Shown: in pieces, positions 25,583 through 33,541 of the stretch
Position numbering within the stretch: the first letter of the stretch is position 1
Layout of the letters: each line of letters opens with the position of its first letter
Assembly (NCBI GenBank): GCA_016292015.1
Contig: JAEEZY010000026.1
Span: 1-54,246 of the forward strand
Direction: 5' to 3'
Length of the DNA stretch: 54,246 nt
Source: Bacteroidales bacterium
GTDB lineage: Bacteria > Bacteroidota > Bacteroidia > Bacteroidales > P3
Position numbers and translations under genes: made by a program
The notes under the pieces: generated by a model
What the model saw: only the letters and a program-made list of their open reading frames with translations
What the model was told of the DNA's origin: nothing
Database searches by the model: none

Positions 25583-26917
25583 ATGAGGAGTCTCGGCAGT
25601 TTATTCAAAAACATTCACCCCCTACAGGCCACCGAATACGCCCTGTTGATTGTTGTGGCTGCGGTGTTACCGTTCTCCTGGCATATATCCTTCTATCTTC
25701 TCACTCTACTGGTTATAAATGCCATCATTACGGCCATTGTGACCAAGCGGCTGGGAATACGGAACTTAAGAAGACTTGGTTGGATTTCCCTTGTAGCCAT
25801 GGGGGTTCTCCCGTTGGTTTATCTCGTCTCGTTGATTTATACCAGTAATATGGCAGAAGGCAAGGCGGAGGTTGCCAGAAAGATGCTGCTGTTAGCATAC
25901 GCAATAACTTTTCTGTTGTTCGACTGGTCGTTTCTCTCCCGCAAGCATATACTTGGTATTCTACAATTCATGACGGCGGCTTTGCTGGTTCGCTTTGTTA
26001 TCCGCCTTGGGATTTCAGCGCACACAATAGCGTCTGGCGGGATGCCACTGTCACAATGCGTGGGATTCTTCTTCGATCCTATGCATCACGGCTACCTTTC
26101 CATGTACATACTTCTTGCAATCAGCTACTTGGCTTATATCGCATTGTATCAAGAAAACACTAAAAAGTTTTTCTTATATATTTCAACAACTGTTTCCATA
26201 CTTGCCCTGACGGCTTATCTGTTTATCCTCCAATCACGGTCAGGATTGTTGGGCTTATCAATAGTTGCCATTGGTATTATTCTGCTGATATTCCTCGAAT
26301 TAAAGCGTTATAGACTTGGTGTTTTTTTATCATGTATTGCTGTGGCTGTTGTGTTTGCGGCATTGTTGACACCATTGTCACATCACCGGCTGGCCGACAC
26401 TCTTGCAAAAGTCATCACCCAGGACAAATCAGATGAACGATACATCATTTCCAGAGCCTCCCTCAATGTCGTTAAGGCAAATTTACCATGGGGTGTTGGA
26501 GCTGGCGACCGAATAGACGAACTGGTGGACGAATACCATCGTATTGGTGCGGAAAAACAATATTGGCGACGATACAACCCCCATAACCAATATGTTGATA
26601 CGCTTATGACGACAGGCATAGTAGGTTTGTTAGTTCTGCTGGCTGTATTCATCGTTCCACTCGTTGACTGCATCCTCTCCAAAAACCACCTTTTTGCGTT
26701 TTTTCTGCTTGTTATTGCCACGTCTGCGCTCTTCGAGTCAATTCTTGAACGACAGATGGGAATCAATTTCTTCTGCTTTTTCTATTGCCTCTTTATTGTT
26801 GAAAACAAAGAATATAACAAAATAGATACATGCTTAACTTCGCACTTATCGGAGCCGCTGGATACATCGCACCACGACACCTCAAAGCCATCGCCGACAC
26901 AGGCAACAACCTTATAG
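25583..26917 (+). CDS. O-antigen ligase/polymerase-like membrane protein (second of two)
   Basis: 444 residues with about ten to twelve helices. SRSGLLGLSIVAIG and the periplasmic loop word NPHNQYVDTLMTTGIVGLL are signatures of the Wzy_C/O-antigen ligase family. The hydrophobic protein ends near IVENKEYNK; the last 30 or so residues are polar and come from an 88-bp overlap with the next gene, read in another frame, as if an earlier stop had been lost. It could be the ligase while the protein at 22360 is the polymerase, or the reverse. Confidence 0.85.
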   Translation: MRSLGSLFKNIHPLQATEYALLIVVAAVLPFSWHISFYLLTLLVINAIITAIVTKRLGIRNLRRLGWISLVAMGVLPLVYLVSLIYTSNMAEGKAEVARKMLLLAYAITFLLFDWSFLSRKHILGILQFMTAALLVRFVIRLGISAHTIASGGMPLSQCVGFFFDPMHHGYLSMYILLAISYLAYIALYQENTKKFFLYISTTVSILALTAYLFILQSRSGLLGLSIVAIGIILLIFLELKRYRLGVFLSCIAVAVVFAALLTPLSHHRLADTLAKVITQDKSDERYIISRASLNVVKANLPWGVGAGDRIDELVDEYHRIGAEKQYWRRYNPHNQYVDTLMTTGIVGLLVLLAVFIVPLVDCILSKNHLFAFFLLVIATSALFESILERQMGINFFCFFYCLFIVENKEYNKIDTCLTSHLSEPLDTSHHDTSKPSPTQATTL

Positions 26918-27810
26918 CCGCTTACGACAAATTCGACAGCGTAGGACGGTTGGACAGTTCATTCCCAAAATGTGCATTTTTCACCGAACAAGAGCTCTTT
27001 GACCGCTTCTGCAACAAGGTGAAAGGGACAGACCGAAATATCGACTGGCTTTCGGTCTGCACCCCAAACTACACCCACGACGCTTTCATCCGTTACGGCC
27101 TGCGCCTCGGTGCCGACGTTATCTGTGAGAAACCGGTTGTGCTGAACCCATGGAATGTCGATGCGCTCGAGAAAGTGGAAGCAGAGACCGGACACAAGGC
27201 ATACAATATCTTGCAGCTGCGTCTCCATGACCGCATTGTGGCGCTGAAAGAAAAAGTGGCTGCCGGCCCGAAAGACAAAGTCTATGACATAGACCTCACA
27301 TATATTACCTCGCGTGGCAACTGGTACTACACATCATGGAAGGGCGATGTGCACAAAAGCGGAGGGGTTGCCACCAACATAGGCGTGCACTTCTACGACA
27401 TGTTGCAGTGGATATTCGGTCCAGTGCAGGAAAATATCGTACATGTGATGGATTTTGACCGTGTGGCCGGATATCTAGGACTTAAACAGGCACGAGTTCG
27501 TTATTTTCTGAGTATCAACGCTGACTGTCTGCCCGAAAACGCAGTACAAGGCGAAAAACGTACTTATCGAACACTTAATATTGACGGGGAGGAATTCGAA
27601 TTCAGCCAGGGATTCACCGAACTGCATACCAAGAGCTATGAAGAGATACTTGCCGGTCGCGGTTTCAGAATCAGTGAGGCAAAACCATGCATACAGATAG
27701 TCCACGACATCCGCAACGCAACACCGGTAGGGCTGAAAGGCGACTACCACCCATTGGCAAAAATGCCACTCTCGAAGCACCCCTTCGGATGGGACGATAT
27801 GAAATTCTAA
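26830..27810 (+). CDS. WlbA/WbpB-like UDP-sugar 3-dehydrogenase (Gfo/Idh/MocA)
   Basis: 326 residues. An N-terminal Rossmann fold, ALIGAAGYIAPRHLKAI, continues with SVCTPNYTHDAFI and CEKPVVLNPWNV, and the C-terminal GFO domain has GVHFYDMLQW. The match in wording is to WlbA/WbpB, which oxidises C3 of UDP-N-acetyl-D-glucosaminuronate with NAD. It overlaps the preceding gene by 88 bp and is followed after 9 bp by the aminotransferase that uses its product. The partner WbpA dehydrogenase and WbpD acetyltransferase are not in the window. Confidence 0.9.
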   Translation: MLNFALIGAAGYIAPRHLKAIADTGNNLIAAYDKFDSVGRLDSSFPKCAFFTEQELFDRFCNKVKGTDRNIDWLSVCTPNYTHDAFIRYGLRLGADVICEKPVVLNPWNVDALEKVEAETGHKAYNILQLRLHDRIVALKEKVAAGPKDKVYDIDLTYITSRGNWYYTSWKGDVHKSGGVATNIGVHFYDMLQWIFGPVQENIVHVMDFDRVAGYLGLKQARVRYFLSINADCLPENAVQGEKRTYRTLNIDGEEFEFSQGFTELHTKSYEEILAGRGFRISEAKPCIQIVHDIRNATPVGLKGDYHPLAKMPLSKHPFGWDDMKF

Positions 27811-27819
27811 CTCAATATT

Positions 27820-28968
27820 ATGCCTATGCTTCAAATGGTTGACCTACATGGTCAATATCTTAAAATAAAAGACGAAATAGACAGCGGAATCCGTTCGGTA
27901 ATAGACAGCTGCGCTTTTATCAATGGCCCCCAGGTGAAGGATTTTGCCACACATTTAAGTGAGTATATGGGAGGCTGTCACGTAATCACCTGTGCCAACG
28001 GAACCGACGCATTACAAATCGCACTAATGGCGCTCGGGTTGAAGCCCGGCGACGAAGTGATAGTGCCAGCCTTTACATACGTGGCATCGGCAGAGGTGAT
28101 AGGCCTGTTGCAGCTCACCCCGGTGATGGTGGATGTTGACTATGACACCTTCAACATCTCTATTGAGGCAATGAAGAACGCCTTGACCACCAAGACAAAA
28201 GCTATTATACCAGTACATCTCTTCGGCCAAAGTTGCAATATGGAACCCATCCTTGAATTTGCAAATGAGCACGGGTTGTATGTTATCGAAGACAACGCAC
28301 AGGCCATAGGTGCAGAATACACATTCAGTGATGGACATAGTGCCAAGACTGGCACGATGGGGACTATAGGATGCACGTCGTTCTTCCCTTCCAAAAACCT
28401 TGGATGCTATGGCGACGGTGGGGCTTTATTTACCAATGACGACACCCTTGCCGAACGTATCCGTATGATTGCCAACCATGGACAAAAGGTAAAGTACCAT
28501 CACTCGGTTATTGGCTGCAACAGCCGATTAGACACAATTCAAGCTGCCGTTTTAGATGTCAAGCTGAAACATCTTGATGAATATTGTGCAGCAAGATATA
28601 CCGCAGCACAATACTATACCCATGCAATCAGACAGATAGACCCAAGGGAACAGTTGTTTATCACACCTGTCGAAGCTCCATATAGCACGCACGTCTATCA
28701 CCAATACACAATGAAAATAAGGGATGGACGTCGCGATGAATTAAAATCTTTTCTTGCTGAAAGAGGAGTGCCCAGCATGATCTACTATCCACTGCCATTG
28801 CAGGATCAAGAAGCATTTAAAGATATCACTTACTACAAGGGTTCGCTATCGGTATCCAAGCAATGTGCATGCAGCGTACTGTCTCTACCAATGCACACCG
28901 AGTTGACCAGCGACATTCAAGACACTGTGATAAACGCTTTGAAATCATTCCTTAACACACTCCAATAA
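27820..28968 (+). CDS. DegT/DnrJ/EryC1 sugar aminotransferase, WbpE-like
   Basis: PLP-dependent enzyme, 382 residues. Visible: CANGTDALQIAL (phosphate-binding part), PAFTYVASAEV, VIEDNAQAIGA (Asp that holds the pyridine N) and FFPSKNLGCYGDGGA with the Schiff-base lysine. Next to a WlbA/WbpB-like dehydrogenase it most likely aminates the 3-keto sugar to give UDP-GlcNAc(3NH2)A. Substrate is inferred from the pairing; the family is certain. Confidence 0.93.
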   Translation: MPMLQMVDLHGQYLKIKDEIDSGIRSVIDSCAFINGPQVKDFATHLSEYMGGCHVITCANGTDALQIALMALGLKPGDEVIVPAFTYVASAEVIGLLQLTPVMVDVDYDTFNISIEAMKNALTTKTKAIIPVHLFGQSCNMEPILEFANEHGLYVIEDNAQAIGAEYTFSDGHSAKTGTMGTIGCTSFFPSKNLGCYGDGGALFTNDDTLAERIRMIANHGQKVKYHHSVIGCNSRLDTIQAAVLDVKLKHLDEYCAARYTAAQYYTHAIRQIDPREQLFITPVEAPYSTHVYHQYTMKIRDGRRDELKSFLAERGVPSMIYYPLPLQDQEAFKDITYYKGSLSVSKQCACSVLSLPMHTELTSDIQDTVINALKSFLNTLQ

Positions 28969-28979
28969 ATCCCTTCGTC

Positions 28980-30197
28980 ATGAACATCTTAATGCTCAGT
29001 CATTATGCAGGTGCACCACAATATGGCATGGAGTACCGCTCATATTACATGGCACGCGAATGGGTAAAAGCTGGACACAGGGTTATGATTGCAGGAGCTT
29101 CGTTTTCGCATCTTCGCAAACAACAGCCCCCCCTGGGAAGGGAGAATATCGACGGCATTGAGTATGTATGGCTAAAAACACGAAGCTACGAGGGGAATGG
29201 CATAGCTCGCGTTCTTACCATGGTACAGTTCGTCCTTGAATGTTATCGCAACAAACGGCTTTTTATTGATTTCAAGCCCGATGTGGTGATTGCCTCCTCT
29301 GTTTACACCTTCGACATATACCCTGCGCATTATTTCGCAAAGAAATGTGGTGCAAAACTGATATACGAAGTCCACGACCTCTGGCCTCTGTCGCCAATGG
29401 TGATTGGAGGATACTCAAAATACCATCCCTTTATATGGCTTTTGCAGCGTGGCGAAGACTATGCCTATAGACATGTTGATTTGGTTGTCTCTATGCTGGA
29501 CAAGGCCTTTCCACACATGCAGCGGCATGGACTTGACGAAAAGCGCTTTGTCTGTGTGCCTAACGGATACCTGGCAGCGGAATGGGAAGACACAGACTCT
29601 CAGCAACTTCCACAACAACACATGGAACTGTTTCAATTGCTGCGTTCAGAAGGCAAGACCATCGTAGGATTTGCCGGAGGTCATACCCAGTCGACAGCAA
29701 TGCAAATATTTGTTGAGGCCGCTGAAAAACTACGAAACCACATGAATCTTGCATTTGTCACCATCGGTCAAGGTCCCCAGAAAGAGGAACTGATACAGTT
29801 GGCAAGCAGCAAGAACCTGACCAATATACATTTTCTCCCTCCCATCCCCAAACCACTTATTCCAAGAGCAATAGAATACTTTGATATTTGTTATATGGGT
29901 GGAGTACATTCCATACTGCATAAATATGGAACATCTTTCAACAAGATGACCGACTATATGCTGTCGCAAAAGCCCATCGTCATGTCCGTCGATGAACCTG
30001 ACAGCGTGGTGCAACGCTGTGTTTGTGGTATCCAGGTTGAAGCTGAGAATGTCGAACAAGTAGCAAAAGCCATTCTGGATATTGCTAGTCTTTCCGAAGA
30101 AGAACGGACAGCAATGGGTCGCAAAGGCTATGATTATGCTGTCAAGCATCTGGAGTATGCAACTCTTGCCAAGCAATTCCTCCAAAATATCAAGTGA
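28980..30197 (+). CDS. GT4 family glycosyltransferase (WbuB-like)
   Basis: 405 residues, GT-B. The start MNILMLSHYAGAPQYGMEYR and EVHDLWPLSP are typical of WbuB-like enzymes acting on amino sugars. The C-terminal domain shows FAGGHTQSTAMQIFVEAA, TIGQGPQKEEL and a YGTSFNKMTDYML segment where the donor sits. It lies 11 bp after the aminotransferase gene, so it may transfer the sugar made by the pair upstream; this is inference. The stop overlaps the next start by one base (TGATG). Confidence 0.9.
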   Translation: MNILMLSHYAGAPQYGMEYRSYYMAREWVKAGHRVMIAGASFSHLRKQQPPLGRENIDGIEYVWLKTRSYEGNGIARVLTMVQFVLECYRNKRLFIDFKPDVVIASSVYTFDIYPAHYFAKKCGAKLIYEVHDLWPLSPMVIGGYSKYHPFIWLLQRGEDYAYRHVDLVVSMLDKAFPHMQRHGLDEKRFVCVPNGYLAAEWEDTDSQQLPQQHMELFQLLRSEGKTIVGFAGGHTQSTAMQIFVEAAEKLRNHMNLAFVTIGQGPQKEELIQLASSKNLTNIHFLPPIPKPLIPRAIEYFDICYMGGVHSILHKYGTSFNKMTDYMLSQKPIVMSVDEPDSVVQRCVCGIQVEAENVEQVAKAILDIASLSEEERTAMGRKGYDYAVKHLEYATLAKQFLQNIK

Positions 30198-33100
30198 TGC
30201 AACTCTTTACCGACAAGCTACACTGTATTGCCTACGCCACCGATGCAAGTGCCTATCGGGAAATGCCAATGGGAGTGGCGTATCCCGAAACGGTGGAGGA
30301 TGTCAAGGATTTGTTGCGGTTGGCACGGGAGCGAAAAACATGTATTATTCCTCGTGCGGCTGGAACATCCATCGCTGGACAGGTGGTAGGCGACGGCATA
30401 GTGGCCGACATCAGTCGCCACATGAACAAGGTTCTTGAAATCAACACCGAAGAACGTTGGGTGAGAGTGCAACCTGGTGTTATCCGTGACGAACTGAACT
30501 TGACACTAAAGCCTCACGGACTTTTTTTCAGCCCCGAGACCTCTACTAGCAACCGCTGCTGTATAGGCGGCATGTTTGGCAATAATTCCTGCGGCTCACA
30601 TTCATTGATTTATGGCAGTACTCGTGATCACGTTATTGCGGTAAAAGGTGTTCTCTCCGACGGTTCTGAATTCGACTCATCCAAACGCAACGGAAGTGAC
30701 CTATGGAAACAAGTCTATAACCAGCTAGAAACATGGCAATCAGATAATAAAATCTGCCAATTGCTCCTTGCAAACTACCCTGACCGCAGCCTTCGCCGCC
30801 GTAGTTGTGGTTACGCCATCGACGAGGCGATACTTCCCTTAAAATCGGGCAATCAAGCAATCGGGCAATCAAGCAATGATATTGATATCTGCAAGCTCCT
30901 CGCAGGTTCAGAAGGCACGCTCGCCTTCATCACCGAGCTGAAACTGTCGCTCGACCCGCTGCCATCTGACAAGACAATGGTTGTATGCGCACACTGCAAT
31001 TCCCTTGAAGACAGTTTCCAATCTAACCTCGTGGCACTGCGGCACAACCCGGTTGCAGTGGAATTGATGGATGGGCAGATACTCGAACTCTGTAGCCACA
31101 ACAAAGAACAAGAGCGCAACCGTTTCTTTGTCAACGGCAATCCAGCCGCCATCATCATCGCTGAGTTTAACGGTGACAAAATGGAAGAACAAGCGGCAGC
31201 ATTCGAGAAAGAAGTTATAGAGAGAGGTTTGGCCTATTGCAACACTCGTGTATATGGCGGCGACATTCAGCGTGTATGGGCATTGCGTAAAGCGGGACTC
31301 GGGGTGTTGAGCGGCATGAAAGGCGATGCTAAACCGATAGGGGTTATCGAAGACACTGCTGTCTCGCCCGAACGCCTGCCGGCATATATGGCAGATTTTC
31401 AAACAATGCTTAACCGCCTGAATCTAACCTGTGTATTTTATGGCCATATAGGTACTGGCGAACTGCATCTGCGCCCAATCTTGAACATCAAGAACCGTCA
31501 CGACCGCGAACTCTTTCGTCAAGTTGCATACGAAACAGCTGAGCTTGTCAAGAAACATCACGGAAGCCTCAGCGGAGAACATGGTGACGGTCGACTGCGA
31601 GGCGAGTTCATACCGTTGGTTTACGGCACTGAATGCTATAACCTTATGCGGCAGGTTAAACAATGTTGGGATCCAGACGGTCTCTTCAATCGAGGCAAGA
31701 TTATTGACACTCCGCCCATGGACACCTGTCTGCGCTACGATATCGACCAAGCTTACCTATTAAATGACATAAAAACGTACTTTAACTGGAAATCAGATTT
31801 CAACGAAAGCATAGAAAAGTCATACGAAACATCTTCGACTTTCAATATTCAGCATTCGACATTTGACAACCATCGCGCTCTGTTGTGCTCCATCGAGCAG
31901 TGCAACGGAGCTGGTGACTGCCGCAAAAGCACTCTTATGGGTGGCACGCTATGTCCTGCCTTCAAGGTGTCTCACAACGAAACCATGAGCACACGTGCCC
32001 GCGCCAACATCATCCGCGAGGCTCTTATGCATGGTATCAACGGTTTAACAATCACCGCACCCGAGGTCAAAGAGGTGTTAGACAGTTGCCTTGCTTGTAA
32101 AGGATGCCGCTCTGAGTGTCCATCAAATGTTGATATGACTCGAATTCGCGCCGAATTGCTGCAGCAGATACACGACAAGAAAGGCACACCGCTGCGTTCG
32201 TGGATGGTGGCTCGCATGGCTTATGTACAGCGCTTGGGACATCTGGTCGCTCCTATATACAATCTGATGGCAAGATGGAGTCTATCCTCGTCCGTCATCA
32301 AACACTTGGTCGGCTTCGCTGCGGAACGCAGCATCCCCACACTTAGCAACAAGACGATGAGAAGCCAATGGGTTTCGTATAGCGGCAAGCGGTCAATTGG
32401 TATGGCACCAACAATCAAGGTATCAAAAGGCTCCGTCTATCTTTTTGCCGATGAGTTCACAAACTACATGGAGGCGGATCTTGGAATCACCTTTGCCAAA
32501 CTGCTGATACGTCTGGGATACAATGTCATAATACCACAGCATGTCGAAAGCGGACGTGCAGCCATATCGAAAGGGTGCTTGAAATTAGCAAAGAAATACG
32601 CCATCCGCAATGTAAAGATGCTTGCCGACCGGGTTACCGAAGAGCGACCTCTTGTTGGCATTGAACCCTCTTGCATACTGAGTTTCCGCGATGAATATCC
32701 CGACCTTGTACCGGAATCCCTGCGTCAAATGGCAAAACGACTTGGAAACAATGCATTGCTTTTTGATGAATTCGTTGTGCGGGAGATGAAGAAAGGCAAT
32801 ATCACAGCCGAAAACTTTAAAGATACCTCCGTAGAGATATGGCTTCACGGCCACTGTCACCAAAAAGCCCTTGTCGGTATAGAGAAGACAGTTGAGATGT
32901 TCTCATTGTTACGCGGTGGCACCGTCCACCGCATAGCTAGCGGTTGCTGCGGCATGGCCGGTTCGTTCGGCTACGAGAAAGAGCACTACAAGACATCGCT
33001 CGCTATTGGTGAGATGATACTCTTCCCAACAATCAGGTCAGCGGTTGCCCAGCAGCAGGTGGCTGATAGCAAGGGGGATTGTTCGCTCGTTAATCATTCA

Positions 33101-33217
33101 AACAGTCAAGCAATGTTTGTTGCTGCTCCGGGCACCTCCTGCCGACAGCAGATATTAGACGGCACAGGCGTAAAAGCGGTGCACCCGATAGAAATCTTGT
33201 ACGCTATGCTGAAGTAG
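30197..33217 (+). CDS. YdiJ-like FAD/Fe-S D-2-hydroxyacid dehydrogenase
   Basis: 1006 residues, similar in size and layout to E. coli YdiJ. The FAD-binding (FAD_binding_4) domain (about 20-225) has PRAAGTSIAGQVVG; the FAD-oxidase C domain has SEGTLAFITE and GHIGTGELHLRP; a ferredoxin-like part carries two Cys clusters, one with CNGAGDC and TLCPAF, the other CLACKGCRSECPSNVD; and the C-terminal CCG part has HGHCHQKAL and GCCGMAGSFGYE. It probably oxidises D-lactate or D-2-hydroxyglutarate. It overlaps the glycosyltransferase gene, an odd partner. Three stretches of short-period repeat (near 30843, 31838 and 33090) are read in frame as polar linkers. Confidence 0.9.
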   Translation: MQLFTDKLHCIAYATDASAYREMPMGVAYPETVEDVKDLLRLARERKTCIIPRAAGTSIAGQVVGDGIVADISRHMNKVLEINTEERWVRVQPGVIRDELNLTLKPHGLFFSPETSTSNRCCIGGMFGNNSCGSHSLIYGSTRDHVIAVKGVLSDGSEFDSSKRNGSDLWKQVYNQLETWQSDNKICQLLLANYPDRSLRRRSCGYAIDEAILPLKSGNQAIGQSSNDIDICKLLAGSEGTLAFITELKLSLDPLPSDKTMVVCAHCNSLEDSFQSNLVALRHNPVAVELMDGQILELCSHNKEQERNRFFVNGNPAAIIIAEFNGDKMEEQAAAFEKEVIERGLAYCNTRVYGGDIQRVWALRKAGLGVLSGMKGDAKPIGVIEDTAVSPERLPAYMADFQTMLNRLNLTCVFYGHIGTGELHLRPILNIKNRHDRELFRQVAYETAELVKKHHGSLSGEHGDGRLRGEFIPLVYGTECYNLMRQVKQCWDPDGLFNRGKIIDTPPMDTCLRYDIDQAYLLNDIKTYFNWKSDFNESIEKSYETSSTFNIQHSTFDNHRALLCSIEQCNGAGDCRKSTLMGGTLCPAFKVSHNETMSTRARANIIREALMHGINGLTITAPEVKEVLDSCLACKGCRSECPSNVDMTRIRAELLQQIHDKKGTPLRSWMVARMAYVQRLGHLVAPIYNLMARWSLSSSVIKHLVGFAAERSIPTLSNKTMRSQWVSYSGKRSIGMAPTIKVSKGSVYLFADEFTNYMEADLGITFAKLLIRLGYNVIIPQHVESGRAAISKGCLKLAKKYAIRNVKMLADRVTEERPLVGIEPSCILSFRDEYPDLVPESLRQMAKRLGNNALLFDEFVVREMKKGNITAENFKDTSVEIWLHGHCHQKALVGIEKTVEMFSLLRGGTVHRIASGCCGMAGSFGYEKEHYKTSLAIGEMILFPTIRSAVAQQQVADSKGDCSLVNHSNSQAMFVAAPGTSCRQQILDGTGVKAVHPIEILYAMLK
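30843..30874 (+). repeat. octamer tandem repeat inside ydiJ-like gene
   Basis: AATCGGGC and AATCAAGC alternate twice, four octamers without error, followed by AATGATAT. It encodes SGNQAIGQSSND between two conserved blocks. Confidence 0.8.
31838..31868 (+). repeat. heptamer phrase repeat inside ydiJ-like gene
   Basis: Runs of 7-mers of the type TTTCAAT, ATTCAGC, ATTCGAC, ATTTGAC encode STFNIQHSTFDN in the linker between the FAD and Fe-S parts. Confidence 0.6.
33090..33115 (+). repeat. heptamer phrase repeat inside ydiJ-like gene, third site
   Basis: TTAATCA, TTCAAAC and AGTCAAG followed by CAATG encode VNHSNSQAM, a polar insertion ahead of the conserved VAAPGTSCRQQI block. Confidence 0.5.
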
Positions 33218-33375
33218 CACGGCTGTATGTAAAAATGTTGAATTCATAGAGATTATAAACAAACAATTCTGTTTCTTCGAGACTTTCGAAAAATCAGTCA
33301 TTTGTTATATAAGAGCTATTATTCAAGAAAAGAGAAAACAGGTTTCGGAGTATGGCTTTGTAGCATATTCACCCC

Positions 33376-33419
33376 AACTCTCACTTAACTCTCACTCAAC
33401 TCCCACCTAACTCCCATCT
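33376..33419 (+). repeat. 11-bp tandem repeat, four units
   Basis: AACTCTCACTT, AACTCTCACTC, AACTCCCACCT and AACTCCCATCT lie end to end. The 324-bp gap 33218-33541, between convergent genes, holds this array and no gene, and I see no strong terminator in it. Confidence 0.8.
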
Positions 33420-33541
33420 TCCTCGCTTTGGTTTTAATGTTTAATCGTTGAGAAATCGTATCAACGCCTATATCATTGCCTTAACAGTTCTGTAGTAATG
33501 ACCGATGATGCACATTGATATTCTTGTTTACGATTCTTTGA

